Source: Martinezella tropici
GTDB lineage: Bacteria; Pseudomonadota; Alphaproteobacteria; Rhizobiales; Rhizobiaceae
Length of the DNA: 64,000 bases
Assembly: GCF_008370325.1 (NCBI RefSeq)
Contig: NZ_VNIP01000015.1
Location: 156,964 to 220,963 of the forward strand
Direction of reading: 5' to 3'
Within the stretch, counting starts at the first letter, position 1. Every line of letters begins with the position of its first letter. This document shows, piece after piece, positions 26,367 through 34,260 of this stretch. Both the position numbers and the translations under genes were made by a program. The notes beneath the pieces are model-generated. The model was not told the origin of the DNA. It worked only from the letters and a program-made list of their open reading frames with translations, and searched no databases.

Positions 26367-28178
26367 CTACTGTGCCGAGGTGTCCCACCATGCGGGCAGG
26401 TAATAGCCATAGAGCGGCAATACGCCGGAATGGGCGATATGGCTGCGCCGTGCCACCCACTGCTGTGCGATATGGTAAAGCGGCGCGATATAATAGCCTG
26501 AAATCAATACGCGATCGAAGGAGCGCACGGCGTCGCGGAAATCCTCGGCCGAATGGGCCGTCAGGAAGTGATTGATCAACGTATCGACGTCCGGATCTTC
26601 GACCCCGGCAAAGTTCAGGCTTCCCGGCATTTTGGCGGCGGCAGAGCCCCAGCGCGGCACCTGTTCGATGCCTGGCGACAGCGACGACGGATAGGATTTG
26701 ATGATCACGTCATAATCGTAGTTCGTCGTGCGCAGCTGGTATTGCGAATCGTCGACGGTGCGGATCGTAACGGCAATGCCGAGCAGCGCCAGCGAGCGGC
26801 GATAGGCGATGGCAATACGCTCCTGATCCGCATTCTGCGTCATGATCTCGAAGCTGAGCTGCCGCCCAGCACTATCGACCATGCGTTCGCCCTTGATCGT
26901 ATAGCCGCCCTGCTTCAGGAAATTGACGGCCTTGCGCAGAACCTTGCGGTCGCGGCCGGAGCCATCGCTGACAGGGAGTTTGTAGGTGCCATTAAGAACG
27001 TCGGCGTCGATACGATCCTTGATTGGGCCGAGCATCGCGAGCTCGTTGGCACCGGCAGGTACGCCGAAAGAGGACAGATCGGAATTCTGCCAGTAGCTTT
27101 CCGTTCGTGTATAGGCGCTGGAAGCCAGATTGCGATTGAACCATTCGAAATCGAAGGCGAGCGTCAGGCCCTTGCGCACATTCTTGTCGGCAAACATCGG
27201 CCGGCGCATGTTGAAGACGAAGCCTAGCATGCCGCTCGGCAGCTTCGGCGTAAACGTCTCCTTGACGACGGCGCCGGAGCCGACTGCCGGAAAGTTATAG
27301 GCCTGCTGCCAATGCGCGGGACTGCCGTCCGGGTAGATATCGATATCACCCTTCTTGAAGGACTCGAATAAGGTCGTGTCCTGCAGGAAGTAGTTCACCA
27401 CGATCTGATCGTAATTGTCGACGCCGACCTTCGTCGGAATGTCCTTGCCCCAATAATCGGGATTGCGCTCGAAGGTGATTCGCTGGCCGGGATCGACGCT
27501 TTTCACCCGATACGGGCCGGAGCCGACCGGAATACTGAGCGTGGTCCGGTCGAAATTGTCGGGATCGGTCGCATGTTTCGGCAGGATCGGCAGCGACGAC
27601 GCGATGATGACAGGCGTTTCGCGATTGCCCTTCTCGTTGAATCGGACCATCACGCTACGCTCGCCGACCTTCTCGATCGAGCCGATCGTGTCGAGCCAGG
27701 ACGAGAAGGGTATGCGTCCCTTCTCACGCAGGAGCTGGAAGGTGAAGACCACGTCGTCAGGCGTCACCGGCTGTCCGTCGGACCATTTGGCGGCGGGATT
27801 GAGATTGAACTGGATATAGCTCCTGCTGTCGTCCCATTCGACGGTCTGTGCCAGTAATCCGTAAAGCGTGAAGGGTTCATCACGCGAGCGCAGCATTAGT
27901 GGTTCGTAGATAAGGTTGCCGAATTCCGGGTCCCACATGCCGCGCGCCGTGGTGCGCATGCTCTTCAAAATGAAGGGGTTGAGGTTGTCGAAGGTGCCGA
28001 CGACGCCATAGCTGATGCGCCCGCCCTTTTTCACATCCGGATTGACGTAAGGGAAATGCTTAAAGTCCGCCGGCAGGGCCGGATCTCCATGCGTGGCGAT
28101 GCCATAGAGCGGCTGAGCCGCGGCGGCGTTGCACAAGGTTGCGAAGAGCAGGAAGGCAGCGATCCGGAGCGCTAGCAT
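26367..28178 (-). CDS. Extracellular solute-binding protein, family 5 (YejA-like)
   Basis: Periplasmic receptor of 603 residues for peptides or related compounds. A Sec signal peptide (MLALRIAAFLLFATLCNAAAA) precedes LYGIATHGDPALPADFKHFPYVNP, typical of the YejA branch. The SBP_bac_5 core is recognisable at SYIQFNLNPAAKWSDGQPVTPDDVVFTF. No permease or ATPase gene is adjacent in the window, so it is an orphan receptor or works with a transporter encoded elsewhere. YejA homologues take part in uptake of microcin-like or murein peptides; the ligand here is unknown. Confidence 0.9.
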   Translation of the reverse strand: MLALRIAAFLLFATLCNAAAAQPLYGIATHGDPALPADFKHFPYVNPDVKKGGRISYGVVGTFDNLNPFILKSMRTTARGMWDPEFGNLIYEPLMLRSRDEPFTLYGLLAQTVEWDDSRSYIQFNLNPAAKWSDGQPVTPDDVVFTFQLLREKGRIPFSSWLDTIGSIEKVGERSVMVRFNEKGNRETPVIIASSLPILPKHATDPDNFDRTTLSIPVGSGPYRVKSVDPGQRITFERNPDYWGKDIPTKVGVDNYDQIVVNYFLQDTTLFESFKKGDIDIYPDGSPAHWQQAYNFPAVGSGAVVKETFTPKLPSGMLGFVFNMRRPMFADKNVRKGLTLAFDFEWFNRNLASSAYTRTESYWQNSDLSSFGVPAGANELAMLGPIKDRIDADVLNGTYKLPVSDGSGRDRKVLRKAVNFLKQGGYTIKGERMVDSAGRQLSFEIMTQNADQERIAIAYRRSLALLGIAVTIRTVDDSQYQLRTTNYDYDVIIKSYPSSLSPGIEQVPRWGSAAAKMPGSLNFAGVEDPDVDTLINHFLTAHSAEDFRDAVRSFDRVLISGYYIAPLYHIAQQWVARRSHIAHSGVLPLYGYYLPAWWDTSAQ

Positions 28179-28442
28179 GGCATCCTTTCCGGTAAGGGTA
28201 CGATTCGGCCGAACATTATCATGAGCGTGCCGAATTCAACACGCGACTGCGGAAATCTTAGGACTTGGCGGAAAAGACCAAAGAAAAGCTGGATATCCGT
28301 GCCAGTGCGATGTAACAGGGGTGCCGGGTTTCTCGGGTCATGTATTTGCCTTATTCATTCGACAGGTGGACGACGGTTTGACCCGAATTGCATGGGACGG
28401 CGCGCTGTCGTTTCGAAGCGGATTTCAGGAGGCGGTTTCGCT

Positions 28443-29102
28443 ATGATGTTCAAGACTGACAACAAAATGCGGGCAGGTCTCTCTGCTCTGGCTCTCATGA
28501 TCGGCGCGGCCATGCCGGCTGCTGCCTTCGCTCAGGACGCGTCCAACGCAGCTCCTGCCGATGGCGGCAACGATCCCAATCAGCCGCGCCTGGGCTGGTA
28601 CAAGACCTGCACCAAGCAGGACGATGCCGATATCTGCATCGTGCAGAACCTGATCATGGCCAACAATGGCCAGCTGGTCACGGCAGTCGGCCTCATCTCC
28701 GTCGATGGCAAGGTCAACCGCAAGATCCTGCAGATCTCCGTTCCCACGGCTCGCCTGATCCCGCCCGGCATCACCATGCAGGTTGATGGCGGCAAGGGCC
28801 AGAAGCTCGATTACGCCGTCTGCCTTCCGGACAAGTGCACGGCTGAAGTGCCCTTGACCGACGCCATGATCAACTCGCTGAAGAAGGGCACGGATGTGAC
28901 CTTCACCTCGATCAACTTCCGCCGTGCGCCGAACCCGATCAAGATTTCGCTCACCGGTTTTGGTGCCGCTTATGACGGTCCGGCAATCTCCGACAGCAAG
29001 CTCGCTGAAAGCCAGAAGAGCCTGCAGGACAGCATGCAGAAGAAGGCCGAGGAAGCACGCAAGAAGCTGGAAGACGCCCAAAAGGCCGCCAAGCAGCAGT
29101 AA
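28443..29102 (+). CDS. Invasion-associated locus B (IalB) family protein
   Basis: Exported protein of 219 residues. I chose ATG 28443, where AGGAGG (28427-28432) is upstream; the long upstream open frame does not look coding. The signal peptide ends near AAFAQ. The IalB core is visible at LGWYKTCTKQDDADICIVQNLIMANNGQLVTAVGL and YAVCLPDKCTAEVPLTDAMINSLKKG, with paired cysteines. The last 45 residues are a Lys/Ala/Glu-rich coiled-coil tail. IalB proteins were first linked to Bartonella invasion but occur in most rhizobia; the role is unknown. A good terminator follows. Confidence 0.92.
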   Translation: MMFKTDNKMRAGLSALALMIGAAMPAAAFAQDASNAAPADGGNDPNQPRLGWYKTCTKQDDADICIVQNLIMANNGQLVTAVGLISVDGKVNRKILQISVPTARLIPPGITMQVDGGKGQKLDYAVCLPDKCTAEVPLTDAMINSLKKGTDVTFTSINFRRAPNPIKISLTGFGAAYDGPAISDSKLAESQKSLQDSMQKKAEEARKKLEDAQKAAKQQ

Positions 29103-29130
29103 GCTTCTAAAACTTTGCCTTATTGAAAAA

Positions 29131-29155
29131 GCCCGGAGCAATCCGGGCTTTTTTG
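29131..29155 (+). terminator. Rho-independent terminator after the ialB-like gene
   Basis: Arms AGCCCGGA (29131-29138) and TCCGGGCT (29143-29150) enclose a GCAA tetraloop and are followed by five Ts. The A run before the stem can extend the pairing. Confidence 0.92.
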
Positions 29156-29182
29156 CTGCTATCGACCGCATGTTGCAAATGA

Positions 29183-29215
29183 AAAAGGGAAGACGCTTGG
29201 GGCATCTTCCCTTTT
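29183..29215 (-). terminator. Terminator downstream of hspQ
   Basis: Perfect 11-base arms AAAAGGGAAGA (29183-29193) and TCTTCCCTTTT (29205-29215) with an 11-base loop. Read on the minus strand it ends in a T run, so it serves hspQ and may also work for the opposite direction. Confidence 0.85.
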
Positions 29216-29239
29216 AAAAAGAACTTATCTGGCAGGCTC

Positions 29240-29569
29240 TTAGTGGGCGAAGCTCATCTTAGGTTTGAACTGGCCCGTCGGCGCCTGGTCGAAAATCTGG
29301 GCGATCTGCGGATTGCGGAGCGGGGCACCGCTCTCATCGTTGATCAGATTCTGTTCCGATACGTAGGCGACATACTCAGTCTCGTCGTTTTCGGCGAGAA
29401 GGTGATAGAATGGCTGGTCCTTTTCGGGCCGCACTTCGGCCGGAATGGAATTCCACCATTCCTCGGTGTTTGCGAATTCCGGATCGACATCGAAGATGAC
29501 ACCGCGGAAGGGGAACATCCGGTGTCGAACCACGTCGCCAATATTGAATTTTGCGTTTCGTTGTTTCAT
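29240..29569 (-). CDS. hspQ: Heat shock protein HspQ (YccV-like, hemimethylated-DNA-binding family)
   Basis: Protein of 109 residues from ATG 29569, which has AAGGAAG at correct spacing; an in-frame start six codons earlier is less likely. The family core runs from FNIGDVVRHRMFPFRGVIFDVDPEF through PEKDQPFYHLLAENDETEYVAYVSEQNL. In enterobacteria HspQ modulates Lon protease and was described as binding hemimethylated DNA. A seven-base-arm hairpin (29596-29612) lies just upstream of the ribosome site. It stands alone between terminators. Confidence 0.94.
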   Translation of the reverse strand: MKQRNAKFNIGDVVRHRMFPFRGVIFDVDPEFANTEEWWNSIPAEVRPEKDQPFYHLLAENDETEYVAYVSEQNLINDESGAPLRNPQIAQIFDQAPTGQFKPKMSFAH

Positions 29570-29595
29570 GGCACGACTTCCTTTCAAGCAATCAT

Positions 29596-29612
29596 GTGGT
29601 GACTTTCACCAC
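29596..29612 (-). promoter_or_regulatory. Hairpin just upstream of the hspQ ribosome site
   Basis: Perfect arms GTGGTGA (29596-29602) and TCACCAC (29606-29612) with a three-base loop, ending 26 bases from the start codon. It could be an operator or part of the mRNA leader. A CTTGAT sequence (29617-29622 on the minus strand) lies just upstream. Confidence 0.45.
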
Positions 29613-29749
29613 TGATATCAAGGATTTTGCCCCCATTCCTTCATTGAACTGTCACATTCGGCCCGGCTCTTCAACTGGACAGCGAGCGATAGCTCAATGC
29701 GAAAACACCATCGGGCGGGAGACCTGCCACCGGCTTCCCAATCATGAAG

Positions 29750-29773
29750 AAAGCCCCGGCAAGCCGGGGCTTT
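29750..29773 (-). terminator. Terminator downstream of glnA
   Basis: Arms AAAGCCCCGGC (29750-29760) and GCCGGGGCTTT (29763-29773) form an 11-base stem with a two-base gap (functionally a four-base loop). On the minus strand it lies 11 bases after the glnA stop. Confidence 0.88.
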
Positions 29774-29784
29774 CGCATCCGCTA

Positions 29785-31194
29785 TCAGACCGAATAGTAC
29801 ATGTCGTATTCGACTGGATGCGGGGTCATTTCGAAGCGCATGACTTCCTGCATCTTCAGCTCGATGAAAGCATCGATCTGGTCGTCGTCGAAGACACCGC
29901 CGGCCGTCAGGAACTTGCGGTCCTTATCGAGACTTTCCAGAGCTTCGCGCAGCGAGCCGCAAACCGTCGGGATCTTCTTCAGCTCCTTCGGCGGCAGGTC
30001 GTAGAGATCCTTGTCCATGGCCTTGCCGGGATGGATCTTGTTCTTGATGCCGTCGAGGCCAGCCATCAGCATCGCGGCAAAGCCGAGATAGGGGTTGGCG
30101 GTCGGGTCGGGGAAGCGGACTTCGACGCGCTTTGCCTTCGGGTTGGTGCCGAACGGAATGCGGCAGGAGGCGGAACGGTTGCGGGCCGAGTAAGCAAGCA
30201 GAACCGGAGCTTCATAACCCGGGACGAGACGCTTGTAGGAGTTCGTCGACGGATTGGTGAAGGCGTTGATCGCCTTGGCATGCTTGATGATGCCGCCGAT
30301 GTAGTAGAGGCAGCTTTCCGAGAGGCCTGCATATTCGTCGCCGGCGAAGGTCGGCTTGCCGCCCTTCCAGATCGACTGATGGACATGCATGCCCGAGCCG
30401 TTGTCGCCGAAGATCGGCTTCGGCATGAAGGTTGCCGTCTTGCCGTAGGCATTGGCGACCTGGTGCACGACATACTTGTAGATCTGCATCTTGTCGGCGT
30501 TGCGCACCAGTGTGTCGAACTTGATGCCGAGTTCGTGCTGGGCGGCTGCCACTTCGTGGTGATGCTTTTCGACGACGACGCCCATTTCGGTGAGAACCGT
30601 CAGCATCTCGGAGCGCATGTCCTGGCAGCTGTCGATCGGCGGGACCGGGAAGTAGCCGCCCTTGACGCGCGGACGGTGGCCGAGATTGCCCGTTTCGTAA
30701 TCGGTGTCATCGTTGGACGGCAGTTCGCTGGAATCGAGCTTGAAGCCCGTATTGTACGGGTCAGCCTTGTACTTGACGTCGTCGAAAACGAAGAATTCGG
30801 CTTCCGGGCCGAAGAAGGCGGTGTCGCCGATGCCCGAGGCCTTGAGATAAGCTTCGGCCTTCTTGGCGGTGCCGCGCGGGTCGCGGTTATAGGCTTCGCC
30901 GGAGACCGGGTCGAGGATGTCGCAGAGGATCACCATGGTGGACTGCGCGAAGAACGGATCCATATGGACCGTGTCCGGATCGGGCATCAGCACCATGTCG
31001 GATTCATTGATGGCCTTCCAACCGGCAATCGAGGAGCCGTCGAACATGACGCCATCGGCGAACATGTCCTCGTCGACACAGACGATATCCATCGTCAGGT
31101 GCTGCAGCTTGCCCTTCGGGTCGGTGAAGCGCAGGTCGACGAACTTGACGTCGTTGTCCTTGATTTGTTTCAAAATTTCGCTTGCGGTCGTCAT
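29785..31194 (-). CDS. glnA: Glutamine synthetase type I
   Basis: Cytoplasmic dodecameric enzyme that makes glutamine from glutamate and ammonia; 469 residues, the usual GSI length. Motifs seen: MFDGSSIAGWKAINESDM (GS beta-grasp), the metal-binding FFGPEAEFFVFD, the ATP-site string KPIFGDNGSGMHVHQS, and NRSASCRIP. The adenylylation Tyr is present in DKDLYDLPPKE, so activity should be controlled by GlnE. It follows glnB by 62 bases, the classic rhizobial glnBA operon. Confidence 0.98.
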   Translation of the reverse strand: MTTASEILKQIKDNDVKFVDLRFTDPKGKLQHLTMDIVCVDEDMFADGVMFDGSSIAGWKAINESDMVLMPDPDTVHMDPFFAQSTMVILCDILDPVSGEAYNRDPRGTAKKAEAYLKASGIGDTAFFGPEAEFFVFDDVKYKADPYNTGFKLDSSELPSNDDTDYETGNLGHRPRVKGGYFPVPPIDSCQDMRSEMLTVLTEMGVVVEKHHHEVAAAQHELGIKFDTLVRNADKMQIYKYVVHQVANAYGKTATFMPKPIFGDNGSGMHVHQSIWKGGKPTFAGDEYAGLSESCLYYIGGIIKHAKAINAFTNPSTNSYKRLVPGYEAPVLLAYSARNRSASCRIPFGTNPKAKRVEVRFPDPTANPYLGFAAMLMAGLDGIKNKIHPGKAMDKDLYDLPPKELKKIPTVCGSLREALESLDKDRKFLTAGGVFDDDQIDAFIELKMQEVMRFEMTPHPVEYDMYYSV

Positions 31195-31256
31195 TAAATT
31201 ACTTCCCTTGACTTAGATGACGATTAAACGAGCCGCGGCCTGACGGGCCGGGCAGA

Positions 31257-31595
31257 TTAAATGGCGTCGATACCCGTCTCACCGGTGCGGATTCGAATGA
31301 CTTCTTCCACGTTGGAAACGAAAATCTTTCCGTCGCCGATACGGCCTGTTTGCGCAGCCTTGCGGATGGCCTCGATCACCGCCTCCGCATTTTCGTCCGC
31401 CAATACAACCTCGACCTTCACCTTCGGCAGGAAGTCGACGACGTATTCGGCGCCACGGTAAAGCTCCGTGTGGCCCTTTTGACGACCGAAGCCCTTCGCT
31501 TCCGTGACGGTGATGCCCTGCAGGCCGACTTCCTGAAGGGCTTCCTTCACTTCATCGAGCTTGAAGGGCTTAATGATCGCTTCGATCTTTTTCAT
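31257..31595 (-). CDS. glnB: Nitrogen regulatory protein P-II
   Basis: Trimeric signalling protein that reports 2-oxoglutarate, ATP/ADP and glutamine status to GlnE and NtrB; 112 residues. Start at ATG 31595 (MKKIEAIIKPFKLDEVKEAL). The T-loop GFGRQKGHTELYRGAEYVVDF carries the uridylylated Tyr51, and the C-terminal signature GDGKIFVSNVEEVIRIRTGETG is intact. It is the first gene of the glnB-glnA unit; a sigma-54-like but short-spaced promoter motif lies about 200 bases upstream. Confidence 0.97.
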   Translation of the reverse strand: MKKIEAIIKPFKLDEVKEALQEVGLQGITVTEAKGFGRQKGHTELYRGAEYVVDFLPKVKVEVVLADENAEAVIEAIRKAAQTGRIGDGKIFVSNVEEVIRIRTGETGIDAI

Positions 31596-31942
31596 GAGAA
31601 AATGTCTCTCCGCTTTTCCTGTTACAGCAGGACTACTCCCCGCTCGGCCAACGTGATGCACGTATCATGCCAGTTGCGAACGAGCTGCCGTAGAAAATCC
31701 CGATGAATTCGCACCGAGACAATGGATTGATGAGGATTTTTCGGAAAAATGGAAGCGATTTCGCGCCGAAATGCATGGGATAAGCAAAATTTCGCAAAAA
31801 AGTGCCATGCATGCCATGTCGATGCTCCGGCAAGCCATTGAATGTTATTGTTTAACTATTATGCAAATGCACATTTATCGATCAAATTGCACGCTACGAA
31901 AGCGGTTGTTTTTGAGGCAGATTTCGCATCTATAATGGTTGC
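31596..31942. other. 347-base divergent promoter region between glnB and nnr
   Basis: No gene is supported here; the sequence becomes AT-rich toward nnr. It should hold the glnBA promoter on the minus strand and the nnr promoter on the plus strand. Visible items are a TGGCAC-like -24 element on the minus strand near 31802-31807 and repeated TGCA-containing sequences around 31863-31892 that could contain NtrC sites. Confidence 0.6.
31794..31807 (-). promoter_or_regulatory. Candidate sigma-54 promoter of glnBA, one base short in spacing
   Basis: On the minus strand the sequence TGGCACTTTTTTGC gives a perfect -24 TGGCAC and a TTTGC -12 element. The distance between GG and GC is nine bases, one fewer than the canonical ten, so the assignment is tentative. 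Confidence 0.4.
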
Positions 31943-33418
31943 ATGATGTTGACGCTTGCCGACCTTCTCCTCACGCCCGACGATATGGCTGCTGTCGACA
32001 GCGCCGCCGCCGCCTCCGGTATCGATTCCTATGGGCTCATGGAAAGGGCCGGCCAGGCTGTGGCCGCCGCAGCGCTCCGGCACTTTCCCGAAGCGTATCG
32101 ATATGTCGTACTTTGCGGGCCGGGCAACAATGGCGGGGACGGGTATGTCGCGGCGCGCGCACTACAGCAGGCCGGCGCCGAACTACGGCTTTGCTATCTT
32201 GGCGATCCCAAGCGGCTTAAGGGCGATGCAGCCCGCGCCTTTGCCGATTGTCCTGTCGGAGGCGAGACGATCGGCAGCTATGTTCCGAAGGCCGGCGATG
32301 TGGTGATCGACGCCATCTTCGGAGCGGGGCTTTCCCGCCCCGTTCCGGATGAGGTGGCCACCGTCATCGCCAAAATCACCGAAGCGAAAGTTCCCGTCAT
32401 CGCCGTTGATCTGCCGTCCGGCGTCGACGGGCGTAGCGGCCGGATCCTCGGAGCAGCCTTCCATGCCGCGCGCACCGTTACCTTCATGACGCGCAAGCCG
32501 GGCCACCTTCTTCTTCCAGGTCGCGATCTGTGCGGCGAGCTGGAGGTTTTCGATATCGGCATTCCTGCCCGCATCGTTCGCGCCCATGCTGACAATCTGA
32601 TCGCGCAAAATGCGCCGGCACAGTGGCAGGCCAAGATCCCGTCGGCGGGCGCAGATACGCACAAATACAAGCGCGGCCATCTGGTCGTCTTCTCAGGCGG
32701 ACCGAACGCGACGGGTGCTGCGCGCATGTCGGCCATGGCTGGGCTGAAGGCTGGGGCAGGGCTCGTCACCATCGCCTCGCCGCCAGAAGCGCTCGACGTC
32801 AATGCCGGACTGCTGACCGCGATCATGCTGCACGCTGTCGAGGATGAAGCGTCGTTGCGGCAATGGCTCGCCGATCAGCGACTCTCAACTTTCATTCTCG
32901 GGCCAGGCTTCGGTGCCGGCGAGAAAGCGCGCCAGTTCTGCCTCGCGCTCGCGGATCGCCATCTGGTGCTGGACGCGGACGGTATCACGTCGTTTCGCGA
33001 TGACCCGCAGCGATTGTTCGATGCCTTCGCCGAAGGACCGACACGCTTGGTGCTGACGCCGCATGAGGGAGAGTTTGCGCGGCTCTTTCCGGATATTGCC
33101 GCCGACGAGACGTTGAGCAAGATCGACAAGGCGAGGGCTGCTGCTGCTAGAGCCCATGCCGCGATCATCTATAAGGGGGCCGATAGCGTGATTGCCGCCC
33201 CGGATGGTAGGGCCTTGATCAATGCCAACGCCCCGCCCTGGCTTGCCACGGCCGGCTCCGGAGATGTGCTCGCCGGCATTGTCGGCGGCCTGATGGCGCA
33301 AGGGGTGCCGGCCTTCGAGGCGGCAGCAGCTGGCGTCTGGCTGCATGGTCTTGCAGGCCAACATGCCGGCAAGGGGCTGACGGCCGAAGACCTCGTGGCA
33401 GCCGTCAAGCCGCTATAG
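31943..33418 (+). CDS. nnr: Bifunctional NAD(P)H-hydrate epimerase / ADP-dependent NAD(P)HX dehydratase
   Basis: Metabolite-repair enzyme that restores damaged NAD(P)H hydrates; 491 residues. The N-terminal YjeF epimerase domain (about 1-215) has VVLCGPGNNGGDGYVAARALQ and IAVDLPSGVDGRSG. The C-terminal ribokinase-like dehydratase domain (about 225-490) has KRGHLVVFSGGPNATGAARMSA, LTPHEGEFARLFPD and the nucleotide-binding NAPPWLATAGSGDVLAGIVGG. The gene converges on the DUF72 gene with only two bases between their ends. Confidence 0.96.
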   Translation: MMLTLADLLLTPDDMAAVDSAAAASGIDSYGLMERAGQAVAAAALRHFPEAYRYVVLCGPGNNGGDGYVAARALQQAGAELRLCYLGDPKRLKGDAARAFADCPVGGETIGSYVPKAGDVVIDAIFGAGLSRPVPDEVATVIAKITEAKVPVIAVDLPSGVDGRSGRILGAAFHAARTVTFMTRKPGHLLLPGRDLCGELEVFDIGIPARIVRAHADNLIAQNAPAQWQAKIPSAGADTHKYKRGHLVVFSGGPNATGAARMSAMAGLKAGAGLVTIASPPEALDVNAGLLTAIMLHAVEDEASLRQWLADQRLSTFILGPGFGAGEKARQFCLALADRHLVLDADGITSFRDDPQRLFDAFAEGPTRLVLTPHEGEFARLFPDIAADETLSKIDKARAAAARAHAAIIYKGADSVIAAPDGRALINANAPPWLATAGSGDVLAGIVGGLMAQGVPAFEAAAAGVWLHGLAGQHAGKGLTAEDLVAAVKPL

Positions 33419-33420
33419 CG

Positions 33421-34227
33421 CTACTTCGCCACTTCCTGCTGCAATGCGATCGCGCCCGGAGGCGCATTCACCTTGCCCTCATGGATCATGAAGGCAAAGA
33501 CATCGCGCGGCTCCGTCTTGACCTTGCGCTTCTCGTCGACCAGCGGCAGATCGTCCGGCACCTTGCCTGCGGCCCATGTCTTCAGGCGATCCGCCCAGGC
33601 TTTCAGGTCCTTCGGTGGATAGCAGGTCTTGATGTCGTCCGAGCCTTTCTGCAGGCGGGCATAGACGAAATCGGCCGTCACATCGGCGATCATCGGATAC
33701 TCGAAATGCTCGGCACAGACCGGCGCCACATTATACTTTTCAAGCAACGCAATGAAGTCCGGCACCTTGAAGGAATCGTGGCGAACTTCGACGACGTGCT
33801 TGAGTGCAAGGCCATCCTGCTTCGCCGGCAGCAGTTTCAGGAATGCCTCGAAGTCATCCGGGTCGAACTTCTTCGTCGGCGCGAACTGCCAGAGCAGGGG
33901 GCCGAGATGATCGCCGAGCTCGCTGATGCCGGATTCCAGAAAGCGCTGCATGGATTCGCCCGCTTCGGCAAGCACGCGACGGTTGGTGACGAAGCGGGTG
34001 GCCTTCAGAGAGAAGATGAAGCCGTCGGGGACGTCGGCAGCCCATTTGGCGAAGACCTCGGGCTTCTGCGTGCTGTAATAGGTGCCGTTGACCTCGATCA
34101 CTTTCAGCTGGCGGCTGGCGTAGTTCAGCTCATCCTTCTGCTTGAGCGTGTCGGGATAAAAGGTCCCGCGCCAGGGTTCGAAAGTCCAGCCGCCTATGCC
34201 TGTACGGATCTCGCCCGCTTTGGTCAT
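33421..34227 (-). CDS. DUF72 domain-containing protein
   Basis: A 268-residue cytoplasmic protein of the DUF72 (YecE-like) TIM-barrel family. The N-terminal motif IRTGIGGWTFEPWRGTFYP and the VIEVNGTYYSTQKPEVFAKWAADVPDGFIFSLKATRFVTNRR segment are diagnostic. The central part includes LWQFAPTKKFDPDDFEAFL. The biochemical role is unknown, although the family is often near repair genes, and here it lies directly downstream of uvrA on the same strand with 33 bases between. Confidence 0.93.
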   Translation of the reverse strand: MTKAGEIRTGIGGWTFEPWRGTFYPDTLKQKDELNYASRQLKVIEVNGTYYSTQKPEVFAKWAADVPDGFIFSLKATRFVTNRRVLAEAGESMQRFLESGISELGDHLGPLLWQFAPTKKFDPDDFEAFLKLLPAKQDGLALKHVVEVRHDSFKVPDFIALLEKYNVAPVCAEHFEYPMIADVTADFVYARLQKGSDDIKTCYPPKDLKAWADRLKTWAAGKVPDDLPLVDEKRKVKTEPRDVFAFMIHEGKVNAPPGAIALQQEVAK

Positions 34228-34260
34228 TCTCTCCTCCTTGGACGTTCGTCCGAGTGAACC

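Noticed and set aside
29647..29700. Second Pho box near 29648 (CTGTCAC)
   Set aside because: Only one heptamer is present; no second repeat at the four-base spacing.
29551..31197. 548-codon open frame antisense to glnA
   Set aside because: The minus-strand glnA is a clear full-length glutamine synthetase; the antisense frame is low-complexity and has no domain.
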